64,000 bases of DNA, from NCBI RefSeq assembly GCF_900176475.1, contig NZ_FWXX01000001.1, positions 744,001-808,000 of the forward strand, in the 5' to 3' direction. Positions 33,085-42,566 of this stretch are shown in pieces. Origin of the DNA: Tropicibacter naphthalenivorans. GTDB taxonomy: Bacteria; Pseudomonadota; Alphaproteobacteria; Rhodobacterales; Rhodobacteraceae. Both the position numbers and the translations under genes were made by a program. Positions within the stretch are counted from its first letter, which is position 1. Each line of letters starts with the position of its first letter. The notes beneath the pieces were generated by a model. The model worked only from the letters and a program-made list of their open reading frames with translations. It was not told where the DNA came from and ran no database searches.

Positions 33085-36000
33085 TCAAGCGACCAGCGTC
33101 TCGGCCCGCTTGAGATCCACCGACACCAGCTGCGACACGCCCTGCTCCTGCATGGTCACGCCAAACAACCGGTCCATCCGCGCCATGGTCACCGCATGGT
33201 GCGTGATGATCAAGAACCGCGTCTCGGTCCGGCGGCACATTTCGTCCAGCATATCGCAGAAACGCGTCACATTCGCGTCATCCAAGGGCGCGTCCACCTC
33301 GTCCAGCACGCAGATCGGCGACGGGTTGGCCAAGAACACCGCGAAAATCAGCGCCAGCGCGGTCAAGGTCTGCTCGCCCCCAGACAGCAACGACAGCGTC
33401 GACAGCTTCTTGCCCGGTGGTTGGCACATGATCTCCAGCCCCGCATCCAGCGGATCGTCGGATTCCACCATCACGAGGTTCGCCTCACCGCCACCAAACA
33501 AATGCTTGAACAGCATGGTGAAATTCGCGTTCACCTGCTCGAACGCCGTCAGCAGACGCTCGCGCCCTTCCTTGTTCAGGGACGCAATCCCGCCGCGCAA
33601 GGTCTTGATCGCCTCTTCCAGGTCGGCCTTCTCGGCGACCAGCTCGTCGTGTTCTTGCTGGACCTCCTTGGCGTCTTCCTCGGCGCGCAGGTTCACCGCG
33701 CCCAAGGCGTCGCGCTGCCGTTTCAAGCGGCTCACGTCCTGCTCAATCTGCTCCGAGGCGGGCATGTCCTCGGCGGACATCCCCAGCTTGGCCAGCAGGT
33801 CTTGCGGCGCGCAGTCCAGTTCCTCGGCGATGCGCTCGGCAGCGGATTTGACGGTCTCGCGGGTGGCCTCGGTGCGGGCTTGGGCGGCGGCGCGGATCTC
33901 GCGGGCTTCGCCGGCGATGCGCTCTGCGTCGCGTTCCTCGGTGATGGCATCGCGCAGGGCGATCTCTGCCATGGCCAAGGCGTCGGAGGCCGCCGACTTT
34001 CGGTCGGTCGCCACCTCGATCGCCTCGCCCAGCTCTTCGCGTTTAGCGGCCAGTTCCTCGGGGACCAGCGCCGCATCCTCAAGCTCTTCCTGCGTCGCCT
34101 CGCGCCGCTCTGCCAGCTCTGACGCGCGCCGTTCCGCGGTTTCCAAGCGGTGCCGCCAGCCGGACAAGTCCTTGGTCACCTGCTGCGACCGGCCCTTGCG
34201 GGCCTCGCCCTCGCGGCGCAATTCGTCATGGGCCGAGCGTTTGGCCATCATGGTCATCCGCGCCGCTTCCACCGTCATCTTGACGTCTTCGGCCTGTGCG
34301 CGCGCGTCGTCCAGATCGTCCAGATCGGCAACGGCGCTCTCGGCCTCGCGCAGCTGCGCGCGGGCGGTCCCGGCCTCTTCCTCGTAGCGGCGCACCGACA
34401 GTTTCGCCGCGTCCAAGCGGCTGTCCGCCATGTCGCGATCCGCCTCGGCGCGGTTCAGCGTGCGGCTCGCAGCGGTCAACGCCTGATCCGCCTCGCGCCG
34501 CGCCTCGCGCGCTTGTTTGTCGGCGCGGGTCAGATCGGCCAGACGCGCAACCAAGGCGTCATGCGCGGCCTTGGTGCCCTCCAGATGCGCCGAGGCCGCG
34601 GCCATTTCCTGCTTCAAAGCCTCAAGGCGGTTCAACTGCTCCAGACGCATCGCCGCCGCCGAGGGCTGATCCTCGGCCCAGGCGCGATAACCGTCCCAGC
34701 GCCACAGATCGCCGTCCAGAGACACCAGCCGCTGACCGGGCAGCAAGAGCGTCTGCAAGCGCGGGCCATCGTCGGCGTCACACAGCCCGATCTGAGACAT
34801 GCGCCGCGACAGCACCTCGGGGACGGACACGTGCTGTGTCAGCGCGGTGACCCCCGGCGGCAAGGGCTGATCAGCGTCATACTCGGGCAGCACCAGCCAG
34901 CCCGTCGGGCCGTCGCCATCCACCTCGGGCGCGCGCAGATCGTCGGCCAAAGCCGCCCCCAGTGCCTTTTCAAAGCCCTGCTCCACCTGCAAACGGTCCA
35001 GGATCTGCCCGCCCTCAGCGGCATCCCGATCCAAGAGCCGCGCCAGCGCCGTCACCTCGGCGCGCAAGGCGTTCATCTCACCCTCGGCCTCAGAGCGTTC
35101 GCCGCGCGCTTCGGCTTCGCGCGTCTGGGTCTCGGCGCGGGCGGCTTCGGCCTCGGCCAGCACACGCTCGGCGCGGTCGACCATCATCTGCGCCGCGTCC
35201 TGTTCGGTCAGCGCGGTGCGGGCGGCGGCCTTGCTGTTTTCCAACGCATCACGCGCCGCCTTGACGGTGTCGCGGGCCTTGGTCGCCTCGGCCTCGTTGC
35301 GGTCCATCTGGCGGCGGCAATCGGCAAGGTAACGCTGCGCTGACTGGTGACGGGCGGCAAGGCGCGCCACGTCCTCGGTGTGCTGGGCCAGATCGGCCTC
35401 GCGCTCGTGCAGGATCGCGGCGGCCTCGCGGGCGGCGGCGGCGGCCTCTTCGAGGCGGTCGTCATGGCCCTCGGCGGCGTCTTGCAGCGCCTTGGCTTCC
35501 CATTCCAGACGCTCGATCGTCTCGCCCGCGTCGCGGTTCAGGCCCGCCTCGCGGTCCATGTCGTGGGTCAGCTGTTCGATGCGCTTGGCCAGCGTCGCGA
35601 TGCGGTCCTGCGCCTGACGTTCCTGATCGGCCAGCGTGTCGCGCTGCACGGTCAAGCGTTGGAAGACAGCGGCCGAGATCGCCTCTTCCTCGCGCAGCGG
35701 CGGCAGTTCGGCCTCGCGGTCAGCGCGCAGGGCAGCGGCGGCGCGGGCGGTAGCCTCGGCCTTGGCGGCGCCGGTCACCAGCTCACGCAGGGCGTTCTCG
35801 GCCATGATCCGCGCGGTATCGGCTTCGTTCCAGCGGCGGAACAACAGCATCCCTTCGGAGCGGCGGAGGTCTTCGGCGATGGCGCGGTAACGGGCGGCCT
35901 GACGGGCCTGCCGCGCGAGTTGCCCCAGTTGGCTGGCAAGCTGCTCGATCACGTCATCGACGCGCAGCAGGTTCGCCTCGGTGCTCTTGAGTTTCAACTC

Positions 36001-36540
36001 GGCCTCATGGCGGCGCGCATAAAGCCCGCCAATCCCGGCGGCATCCTCCAGCACCTTGCGGCGGTTCTTGGGCTTGGCAGAGATCAGCTCCATGATCTGT
36101 CCCTGCCGCACAAGCGCGGGCGAGGTCGCGCCCGTGGCCGCATCGGCAAACAGCATCTGCACGTCGCGGGCGCGTGTATCCTTGGCGTTCACCTTATAGG
36201 CGCTGCCCACGTCGCGGGTGATGCGGCGGGTGATTTCCAGCTGGTCGCTGTCGTTGAACCCGGCGGGCGCAAGACGATCCGCGTTGTCGATGGTCAGCGC
36301 GACCTCGGCAAAGTTGCGCGCCGGACGGGTGGCGGCCCCGGCAAAGATCACATCCTCCATCCCGCCGCCGCGCATCGCCTTGGCGCGGGTTTCACCCATG
36401 ACCCAGCGCAGCGCCTCGAGCAGGTTGGACTTGCCACAACCGTTCGGCCCGACCACGCCCGTCAAGCCATTGGCAATGACAAGGTCCGTCGGGTCGACAA
36501 AGCTTTTGAAGCCCGTCAGTCTGAGTTTGGTAAAGCGCAA
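33085..36540 (-). CDS. smc: Chromosome segregation protein SMC
   Basis: 1151 aa condensin ATPase. The head is split: N-terminal Walker A GPNGCGKSNLLEALRW and C-terminal signature LSGGEQTLTALALIFA with Walker B ICVLDEVDAPLDD. Long Ala/Glu/Arg-rich coiled coils flank a hinge near residues 475-620 (VLPEYDADQPLPPGV onward). The start is TTG (LRFTKLRLTGFKSF); further upstream the frame is open but atypical. Works in chromosome compaction and segregation. No scpA or scpB nearby. Confidence 0.95.
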   Translation of the reverse strand: MRFTKLRLTGFKSFVDPTDLVIANGLTGVVGPNGCGKSNLLEALRWVMGETRAKAMRGGGMEDVIFAGAATRPARNFAEVALTIDNADRLAPAGFNDSDQLEITRRITRDVGSAYKVNAKDTRARDVQMLFADAATGATSPALVRQGQIMELISAKPKNRRKVLEDAAGIGGLYARRHEAELKLKSTEANLLRVDDVIEQLASQLGQLARQARQAARYRAIAEDLRRSEGMLLFRRWNEADTARIMAENALRELVTGAAKAEATARAAAALRADREAELPPLREEEAISAAVFQRLTVQRDTLADQERQAQDRIATLAKRIEQLTHDMDREAGLNRDAGETIERLEWEAKALQDAAEGHDDRLEEAAAAAREAAAILHEREADLAQHTEDVARLAARHQSAQRYLADCRRQMDRNEAEATKARDTVKAARDALENSKAAARTALTEQDAAQMMVDRAERVLAEAEAARAETQTREAEARGERSEAEGEMNALRAEVTALARLLDRDAAEGGQILDRLQVEQGFEKALGAALADDLRAPEVDGDGPTGWLVLPEYDADQPLPPGVTALTQHVSVPEVLSRRMSQIGLCDADDGPRLQTLLLPGQRLVSLDGDLWRWDGYRAWAEDQPSAAAMRLEQLNRLEALKQEMAAASAHLEGTKAAHDALVARLADLTRADKQAREARREADQALTAASRTLNRAEADRDMADSRLDAAKLSVRRYEEEAGTARAQLREAESAVADLDDLDDARAQAEDVKMTVEAARMTMMAKRSAHDELRREGEARKGRSQQVTKDLSGWRHRLETAERRASELAERREATQEELEDAALVPEELAAKREELGEAIEVATDRKSAASDALAMAEIALRDAITEERDAERIAGEAREIRAAAQARTEATRETVKSAAERIAEELDCAPQDLLAKLGMSAEDMPASEQIEQDVSRLKRQRDALGAVNLRAEEDAKEVQQEHDELVAEKADLEEAIKTLRGGIASLNKEGRERLLTAFEQVNANFTMLFKHLFGGGEANLVMVESDDPLDAGLEIMCQPPGKKLSTLSLLSGGEQTLTALALIFAVFLANPSPICVLDEVDAPLDDANVTRFCDMLDEMCRRTETRFLIITHHAVTMARMDRLFGVTMQEQGVSQLVSVDLKRAETLVA

Positions 36541-36681
36541 GAGCCTGTCCCGATTCCGAGAATGGCCCTCAAACTGGCCTCTGGGCGGGCGCAGAGTCAA
36601 GCAGCGGCGCGGCGCATCTGGCGGGGTTCCGCCAGTTGTCCACAAGATATTGGGGATAATGTCGGGTTAAATGCGTCTCAA

Positions 36682-37068
36682 TTACCCCTTTTGACACTCC
36701 AACGCGCCACCGCGCGCGGTGATGCCGTACAGATCGCAATAGAACACCCGCGATTTGCGAGGTTTGCGGGGGGCTTTGCGGCCATCGCAGCTCAGGCCGA
36801 TGGTCATCATCGACGGATCGCCCACCACCCATTTCGCTATACAGCCCGTTTCCAGTTGCGCGGCGATGCCCGCCTTGCGCGCGACAGGCTGAAAGCGGGG
36901 CATCATCTCTGGGTTGGTTCGAATCGCCTCAACGACATCGCCCTGACGGCGCAGCGTAAAGCGGCTGCCTTCGACTTCGCGGACGGTCTTGTCGACCCCG
37001 CGGAAACCGGGCCCCGCCGCGTCACACGCAGCGAGGCCAAGCATGAGGAAAACGTAGGTAAATCGCAT
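36682..37068 (-). CDS. Putative lipoprotein, 128 aa
   Basis: Signal peptide MRFTYVFLMLGLAAC with a lipobox LAAC, so predicted to be lipidated at Cys15 by Lgt. The mature part is short and basic, with three more cysteines (TGCIAKW, LSCDG, FYCDLYG) that could form disulfides. Roseobacter-type hypothetical; I do not recognise a domain. It diverges from the TsoY-like gene across the tandem dyads at 37152-37196. Confidence 0.7.
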   Translation of the reverse strand: MRFTYVFLMLGLAACDAAGPGFRGVDKTVREVEGSRFTLRRQGDVVEAIRTNPEMMPRFQPVARKAGIAAQLETGCIAKWVVGDPSMMTIGLSCDGRKAPRKPRKSRVFYCDLYGITARGGALECQKG

Positions 37069-37151
37069 GAGTTAGCTTTGCCTCAGCTTGGTTACCAAGA
37101 GGTAAACGCACAAGCGATTGACGCGGAAAAGCCCGGACTCGATTCCCCTTT

Positions 37152-37196
37152 ACATTCCAACTTTGCGATGTACATTACATTCTAACTTCGGAATGT
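37152..37196 (+). promoter_or_regulatory. Tandem ATTC-N8-GAAT operators upstream of the TsoY-like gene
   Basis: ACATTCTAACTTCGGAATGT (37177-37196) is a perfect 6-bp inverted repeat of the form ATTC-N8-GAAT. ACATTCCAACTTTGCGATGT (37152-37171) is an imperfect second copy exactly 25 bp upstream. The perfect copy ends 18 bp before the ATG. The same dyad occurs before the SQR and SulP genes at 60859 and 62678. Confidence 0.75.
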
Positions 37197-37214
37197 TTAG
37201 AAAAGGAGGCCGCC

Positions 37215-38426
37215 ATGGCTACCCCACAAACCCGGCCCGCTGACCAATACTCGCCGCTCTACTTCCTCGCCTCGCTCGGCGCGGGCGGTCTGTCTGTGAC
37301 GTTTTTCATGTTCCTCATGTTCTGGGTCCCGCACAAAGGCCAGCCCGTCCCGGTGTTCGAAGACATTATGGCCGCATGGGCCGCAGGCAACCCGGCGCTG
37401 CAAGCCGCCATTGTCATCGCCATGGCGGGGATCGCTTTCTTTACGGTCCTGAACATCAAATCGTTGCTCTGGAACCTGTCGGCCTATTCGGCCTTCAAGC
37501 AGACGGACGCCTATGAAAAGCTGCGCAACTCCAACGCCGAAAGCACCCTGCTGGCGATGCCGCTGGCGCTGGCCATGACCGTGAACGCGCTGTTCATCGT
37601 GGGCCTCGTCTTTGTCCCGCAGCTCTGGACCATCGTCGAGTTCATGTTCCCCGCCGCCATGGTCGCCTTTGGCCTGATCGCGGTACTGGCCTTTCGGCTG
37701 ATCGGGGATTTCCTTGGGCGTGTGCTGTCCAAGGGTGGCGTGTTCGACGTGACCGCGCATAACTCCTTTGCGCAACTGCTGCCCGCCTTTGCCGTTGCCA
37801 TGATCGCCGTTGGCTTTTCCGCCCCTGCCGCCATGAGCACAAACCCCACGACCGTCGCCGCCGCGCTGATCATCTCGACCGTGCTGGGGGTGATCGCGAT
37901 CCTCTACACGATCCTCGCCGCGACCACCGCTGTGTCGTCCATGCTGCAACACGGCACCGCCCGCGAAGCTGGCCCGACCCTGATGATCATCGTGCCGATC
38001 GTCACCGTGCTGGGCATCATGTTCATCCGCCAAGACCACGGGTTGCACACCACCTTTGACGGCCACAGCACCGCCGCCGATACGCTGACCTTCCTGACGC
38101 GGATGATCTCGATCCAGATCGCCTTCCTTGGGCTGGGTGCCGTGGTTCTCAAGGCGCAGGGCTACTTCAACGACTTCGTGCTGGGGTCCAAGACGTCGCC
38201 CGGCTCTTACGCCCTGGTCTGCCCGTTTGTTGCCTTCTCGGTGATGACGCACTTCTTCGTCAACAAGGGTCTGGTCGCTGCGGGGGCCGTGGCCAAGTAC
38301 GGCACCGCCTACTGGAGCTTTACCGCCATCGCCATCATCGCCCAGATCATTGCCATCGCGCTGGTCCTGCGGCTGAACAAACAGCACTTTGCCAAGCGTG
38401 ACGTGGTCGCTGTTCCGGCAGAGTAA
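37215..38426 (+). CDS. Polytopic membrane protein, TsoY-like
   Basis: 403 aa with about ten membrane helices (first FLASLGAGGLSVTFFMFLMFWV, last WSFTAIAIIAQIIAIALVLRL). Length and topology resemble the tellurite/dicarboxylate-SLAC1 anion-channel fold, and I tentatively match it to the family NCBI calls TsoY, whose function is not settled. No catalytic motif seen. AAGGAGG lies 8 nt before the ATG. Its promoter carries the same ATTC-N8-GAAT dyad as the sulfide:quinone oxidoreductase and SulP genes, in two copies, so a role in sulfur-anion export or sensing is inferred. Confidence 0.65.
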   Translation: MATPQTRPADQYSPLYFLASLGAGGLSVTFFMFLMFWVPHKGQPVPVFEDIMAAWAAGNPALQAAIVIAMAGIAFFTVLNIKSLLWNLSAYSAFKQTDAYEKLRNSNAESTLLAMPLALAMTVNALFIVGLVFVPQLWTIVEFMFPAAMVAFGLIAVLAFRLIGDFLGRVLSKGGVFDVTAHNSFAQLLPAFAVAMIAVGFSAPAAMSTNPTTVAAALIISTVLGVIAILYTILAATTAVSSMLQHGTAREAGPTLMIIVPIVTVLGIMFIRQDHGLHTTFDGHSTAADTLTFLTRMISIQIAFLGLGAVVLKAQGYFNDFVLGSKTSPGSYALVCPFVAFSVMTHFFVNKGLVAAGAVAKYGTAYWSFTAIAIIAQIIAIALVLRLNKQHFAKRDVVAVPAE

Positions 38427-38443
38427 ACGCCCTAAACACACGC

Positions 38444-38474
38444 AAAGGCCCGGTCAGCGCGACCGGGCCTTTTT
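38444..38474. terminator. Bidirectional intrinsic terminator
   Basis: AAAGGCCCGGTC and GACCGGGCCTTT pair around AGCGC, followed by T on the plus side and preceded by A on the other. It separates the convergent TsoY-like and mipZ genes. Confidence 0.9.
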
Positions 38475-38485
38475 ACGTTCAAAGC

Positions 38486-39295
38486 TTAGAACTTGACGTC
38501 CACGTCGGGCAGCTTGAGCGCCTTGATCAGATCGCGCAGCTCTTGTCGGGCGGCAACGTTCGAGATGTTCAGCTGCTTGACGCCCATATCCTTGAGGTCC
38601 AGCAGCGTCAGCCCGCGCGGGAACAGCTCGCGGAAGATCACGCGCTCGGAAAAGCCGGGGGCAACGCGGAAGCCGATGCGCTTGGACAGGCGGTCAATCG
38701 CCTTTTCCATCTTGGCCTTGTTGACCATCTGCTGGGCGCCCATGCGGTTGCGCAAGACAACCCAGTCGATGGGCGCCAGACCCGCCTGCGCGCGCAGCTG
38801 ACGCGCCGACCAGACCATTTCGGAATACACCGAGGGGCCAAGGATTTTCTCGCCGTCGCTGTCGACGCGGGCCAGCAGGTCAAAGTCGACAAAGCTGTCG
38901 TTCAGCGGCGTCACCAGCGTGTCGGCCAGCGAATGGGCCACCTGCGCCAGCCGGGTGTGCGAACCGGGGCAGTCGATCACGATGAAATCAGAGGTTTTTT
39001 CCAGCTCGGCCACCGCGCGCGACAGACGGTGGTCGTTGACGTTCTCGCCGGGGGCCAATTCGGACTGATCGACCTCGGGCAGGTCCATGTAGCTGGGAGA
39101 CGGCAGATCGACGCCGTTCTTTTCCAGATAGGCTTTGCGGTTGTCCAGATAGCGCCCAAGGCTTTTCTGGCGCACGTCCAGATCCAGCGTCCCGACGCGG
39201 TGCCCCATGCGCGCAAGCGCGGTGGCGATGTGCATGGACATGGTGGACTTGCCCGCCCCGCCCTTTTCGTTGCCGACGACGATGATATGAGCCAC
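38486..39295 (-). CDS. mipZ: Division-plane positioning ATPase MipZ
   Basis: 269 aa ParA/MinD-type ATPase. Deviant Walker A GNEKGGAGKSTMSMHIA, DLDVRQKSLGRYLDNR, and DFIVIDCPGSHTRLAQVAHSLADTLVTPLNDSFVDFDLL match MipZ, which binds ParB at the poles and blocks FtsZ assembly away from midcell in alphaproteobacteria. The start is GTG (VAHIIVVGNEKGG) with AAAGGGG 8 nt upstream. Single gene between two terminators. Confidence 0.93.
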   Translation of the reverse strand: MAHIIVVGNEKGGAGKSTMSMHIATALARMGHRVGTLDLDVRQKSLGRYLDNRKAYLEKNGVDLPSPSYMDLPEVDQSELAPGENVNDHRLSRAVAELEKTSDFIVIDCPGSHTRLAQVAHSLADTLVTPLNDSFVDFDLLARVDSDGEKILGPSVYSEMVWSARQLRAQAGLAPIDWVVLRNRMGAQQMVNKAKMEKAIDRLSKRIGFRVAPGFSERVIFRELFPRGLTLLDLKDMGVKQLNISNVAARQELRDLIKALKLPDVDVKF

Positions 39296-39440
39296 GACTT
39301 TACCCCTTTGACCGTCCCACATGTTTGGCTGTGGTTCGCTGGCATACACAGTATCTGCCAGCCACCGTCAAGAAAAGATCACCCGGCGCGACGCTTTGTG
39401 TTCCGTGTCTGTCCTGCCGCAAAAAGCGGCCCAAAAATGG

Positions 39441-39472
39441 AAAAGGCCCGAACCGCGCGATGCGGTCGGGCC
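39441..39472 (-). terminator. Intrinsic terminator of the F0 operon
   Basis: On the minus strand GGCCCGACCGC and GCGGTTCGGGCC pair with one bulge around ATCGC, followed by TTTT. It lies 27 bp after the last F0 gene. Confidence 0.75.
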
Positions 39473-39498
39473 TGCCCCAATTCGGGATGCCGATAGGC

Positions 39499-40059
39499 TT
39501 AGTGCAGCTTGGCACCGACCGTTGCGATGGCGTCGTCGATCAGTTTGCCCTGATCGGCAGCGGTCATCTGGTCGGCGATCACGTCACGCGCAGCGACGAT
39601 AGCCACGGATGCGGCGGTGTCGCGCACTTCGCGTACGGCGGACGCTTCGGCAGAGGCGATCTGCGATTCAGCGGCAGCCAGACGGCGGGCGATGGTGCTT
39701 TGCATGTCGGCTTTGGCCTGCTCGGCGGCCAGTTCGGCCTCTTGCTTGGCGTGGGCCACGATGCGGTCCGCCTGTTCCTGCACTTCGCGCTGCTTGCGCT
39801 CATACGAGGCCAGCAGGGTCTGGGCTTCTTCACGCAGGGCGCGGGCTTCGTCCAGATCGGACTGGATGCCAGCGGCGCGCTTGTCCAGCAGGCCACCCAG
39901 CATACCGGGCACCTTGAAGTAGAACAGAACCGCAAGGAAGATCAGGAAACCCAGCAGGACAACAAAGTCCGTGTTGCGCAGCGAAAAGAACGGGCCGCTG
40001 GCAGCAAAGGCGGGGTTGGCCACGACTGCCGCAAGGGCGATAGCGAAAAGCTTGCGCAT
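39499..40059 (-). CDS. atpF: ATP synthase F0 subunit b
   Basis: 186 aa. N-terminal hydrophobic leader, then the membrane segment [22 protein letters not shown] and a long charged helix ([27 protein letters not shown]) ending in the delta-binding region. Forms the peripheral stator with b'. Last gene of the F0 cluster, 4 bp after the b' gene. Two different b-type genes are the normal state in photosynthetic and related alphaproteobacteria. Confidence 0.93.
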   Translation of the reverse strand: MRKLFAIALAAVVANPAFAASGPFFSLRNTDFVVLLGFLIFLAVLFYFKVPGMLGGLLDKRAAGIQSDLDEARALREEAQTLLASYERKQREVQEQADRIVAHAKQEAELAAEQAKADMQSTIARRLAAAESQIASAEASAVREVRDTAASVAIVAARDVIADQMTAADQGKLIDDAIATVGAKLH

Positions 40060-40063
40060 GGCC

Positions 40064-40615
40064 TTATCCTTTCATCCGGTTCGACACGGCTGCGGCGATC
40101 TTGGCGTCATCCGCCTTGCCACCCAGCGCCGCCACGATGGCAGCTGCCGTATCCTTGGCAACGATTTCGACGTTTTCCATGGCAGAGTTGCGGATCTCGG
40201 CGATGGCCGCTTCCGATTCAGCCGCCTTGGCAGAGATGTCTGCGTCGGCTTTTGCCATGGCCGCATCGAGATCGGCCTTAATGTCGTCGCGCGTTTTCTG
40301 CGCAATCGCCTGGGCTTCGGTCCGGGCGTCGGTCAGGGCTTGCTGGTAAGCAGCCTCTGCCTCTTCGGACTTGCGCTTCAGCTCTTCGGCTGCGGCGATG
40401 TCATTGGTGATCGTCCCCTGACGCTCTGCCAGAACGGATGCGATCCGCGGCAGCGCGATTTTGGACAGGATCAGGAAAATCACCACCAGAGTGATAATCA
40501 ACCAGAAGACCTGGTTGCCAATCCAGTCACCGCAAAGTTGCGGCATCCCAACGGCAGAGCCATGGGAATCCACACAGGCGCTAAGTGCCTCGGCTCCGTG
40601 AGTTTCGGTCGCCAT
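40064..40615 (-). CDS. atpG: ATP synthase F0 subunit b'
   Basis: 183 aa. N-terminal stretch with cysteines ([20 protein letters not shown]), one membrane helix [23 protein letters not shown], and a long coiled-coil helix rich in Ala and Glu. The first residues [10 protein letters not shown] repeat the start of subunit a ([10 protein letters not shown]), suggesting a shared 5' coding sequence. Named b' (AtpG/AtpX in some genomes). Stator component. Confidence 0.9.
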   Translation of the reverse strand: MATETHGAEALSACVDSHGSAVGMPQLCGDWIGNQVFWLIITLVVIFLILSKIALPRIASVLAERQGTITNDIAAAEELKRKSEEAEAAYQQALTDARTEAQAIAQKTRDDIKADLDAAMAKADADISAKAAESEAAIAEIRNSAMENVEIVAKDTAAAIVAALGGKADDAKIAAAVSNRMKG

Positions 40616-40704
40616 GTTTTCCTCCGTCGGAACGTTTGTCTTTCGTTCGGGCGGTCTGGACCAAGCCGGACCGCCCGTGCGTAAGGATCGTTAAGTTCCG
40701 TGGA

Positions 40705-40929
40705 TTAGACGGCGAACATCAGCAGCAGAGCGATCAGGAACGAGAAGATGCCCAGAGCTTCTGCGAATGCGATGCCGATGAAGAGGGTTGCAGTCTGCGA
40801 AGCAGCTGCGGAGGGGTTGCGCAGAGCGCCGGCCAGGAAGTTGGCTGCGACGTTACCAACACCCAGTGCTGCGATACCGGTACCCAGACCTGCGATGCCT
40901 GCGCCGATGTGTGCGAGTTGACCTTCCAT
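40705..40929 (-). CDS. atpE: ATP synthase F0 subunit c
   Basis: 74 aa two-helix ring subunit. Helix one is glycine-rich ([28 protein letters not shown]); helix two carries the proton-binding carboxylate in [23 protein letters not shown]. Lacks a Na+ motif, so proton-driven. Confidence 0.96.
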   Translation of the reverse strand: MEGQLAHIGAGIAGLGTGIAALGVGNVAANFLAGALRNPSAAASQTATLFIGIAFAEALGIFSFLIALLLMFAV

Positions 40930-41011
40930 TGGGTATCTCCTTACGATTGGAAGTTACTGTATTCGGGTTTGTTTCGGGGGAAGAGGCGGGCGCTGCGGCC
41001 CACCGCTGCCT

Positions 41012-41782
41012 TTAGTGATGCGGATGCAGCGCGTCTTTCAGGTAGACGCAGGTCAGGATCGTGAACACGTAGGCCTGAATGAAGGCCACGAGGATTTCCA
41101 GACCGTACATGGCGGTGATCGCCAGGATCGACACGGGCGACACGGCGGCGATGGCGGCAAAGCCTGCGAACACCTTGATCACCGCGTGGCCTGCCATGAC
41201 GTTGCCAGCAAGACGAATGGAGTGGCTGACCGGACGCACAAAGTAGGACACCAGTTCGATGATCGCGAGGATCGGGCGCAGCGCCAGCGGGGCGGACGAC
41301 ACCCAGAACATCGACAGGAACGACACGCCATTCTTGACAAAGCCAAGGATCGTGACGGTCAGGAACACGGCCAGCGCCAGCACCACGGTCACGGCAAAGT
41401 GCGAGGTGGTGGTGAACGACTTGGGGAGCAGGCCCAGGAAGTTCGCGGTCACGATGAACATGAACAGCGTCATGATATAGGGGAAGTACTTGAGGCCATC
41501 CTTGCCGGTGACGTCTTCGACCATCTTGTGGATAAAGCCATAGGCGAGTTCGGCAATCGACTGCGAGCGCGACGGCACGATGGCGCGGCGCGAGGTGCCC
41601 AGAACCATCAGAACAAAGATCACGAGGATCGACAGCGCCAGCCACAGGGTGACGTTGGTGATGGTCAACATGCCCACTTCACCGTGGCCGAACAGAGGCT
41701 TGACGATGAACTGATCCATCGGGTGGAAAACCAGGCCGGTGCCCTCTGCTGCTGCGTCTGCGCCGTGCGTTTCAGTCGCCAT
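41012..41782 (-). CDS. atpB: ATP synthase F0 subunit a
   Basis: 256 aa stator-channel subunit with five to six helices. Essential segment [19 protein letters not shown] contains the conserved arginine (SIRLAGN) facing the c-ring; [19 protein letters not shown] closes the protein. The ATG overlaps the end of atpI by 11 bp. Confidence 0.95.
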   Translation of the reverse strand: MATETHGADAAAEGTGLVFHPMDQFIVKPLFGHGEVGMLTITNVTLWLALSILVIFVLMVLGTSRRAIVPSRSQSIAELAYGFIHKMVEDVTGKDGLKYFPYIMTLFMFIVTANFLGLLPKSFTTTSHFAVTVVLALAVFLTVTILGFVKNGVSFLSMFWVSSAPLALRPILAIIELVSYFVRPVSHSIRLAGNVMAGHAVIKVFAGFAAIAAVSPVSILAITAMYGLEILVAFIQAYVFTILTCVYLKDALHPHH

Positions 41783-42116
41783 CTTTTGTCCCCTCGTCCC
41801 CGCCCGTCTTTGGCGGCGTTTGCGTATCCTGGAGCTCTTTCGCGGTGCGCAACATGACGTTGATCCCCGCGGCGGTCCCCACCAATGTAAACAGCACCAT
41901 CATCCACGGAGAGGTGCCCAGCACCTCATCAAGCGCGTATCCGATGCCAAAGCCGATCCCCAGACCGGCCACCATCTCTGTCACCATCCGCCACGCGTGC
42001 TGCGCTTGGGAATAGTGCTCCTCTTGGTGGGCCTTGTCGCTGGTTTGTGCGGCCTTGTAGGCCTCCAGCTTGGCGCTCAGCTCATCCATCTGCCGTTTAT
42101 GGTCAGGATCGCTCAC
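41772..42116 (-). CDS. atpI: ATP synthase assembly protein AtpI
   Basis: 114 aa AtpI/Atp-gamma1-type protein: cytoplasmic coiled N-terminus ([15 protein letters not shown]), then two helices [17 protein letters not shown] and [26 protein letters not shown]. Helps c-ring assembly. The start is taken as GTG at 42116 (VSDPDHKRQ) with GGGGG 8-12 nt upstream, because the frame further upstream is uncharacteristic. First gene of the F0 operon. Confidence 0.88.
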   Translation of the reverse strand: MSDPDHKRQMDELSAKLEAYKAAQTSDKAHQEEHYSQAQHAWRMVTEMVAGLGIGFGIGYALDEVLGTSPWMMVLFTLVGTAAGINVMLRTAKELQDTQTPPKTGGDEGTKDGD

Positions 42117-42566
42117 GTCATGGCCCCCGTTGGAGTTCGCCGCTTTGCTAAGCCGAGGGGCGTCCTGAGTCAACACGCTGTTAAGAATCCGCAAAGGCGG
42201 GCTAAGCAGCTGATTTATAGTCATTTTAGGCACGCACGCACAACTCGTGCGATTCCGTCGCAGGCGGTGTTAGCGCGCGCAGCGCCCTGTCGCGTTATTC
42301 AACCGATCAGTTGATGTTTAAAATCGGCGCGAAAATGCACCTTTTTGCCCCACAGCTTTCACGGGCCTTTCACGCCCTTGGGGTACTTGTCGCAAAGCCG
42401 CCGCGAAAGCTCCCCTTGGTGGTCAAACCTGCGCCCGATTCAACCTGCAAGCACAGCTTTAGACTTTGTTAACCATTTGAAAGCCCATGCCAGTGCCCCG
42501 CCTTACGGAACAAAAGACCTCGCGCGCAGTTAGCGTTAAACTCGCCCCGCTCTGGGACTGCATTTG
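42117..42566. other. 450-bp intergenic region between atpI and a divergent gene
   Basis: No convincing gene. It must hold the F0 operon promoter on the minus strand and a promoter for the divergent gene at 42567 on the plus strand. GTTAACC near 42470 and TTAGCGTTAAAC near 42530 are the AT-rich spots. No clear -35/-10 pair or operator could be fixed by eye. Confidence 0.5.

Noticed and set aside
33076-37185. Several long plus-strand frames opposite smc
   Set aside because: They are reverse readings of the SMC coiled coil, with no motif, ribosome site or conservation sign.
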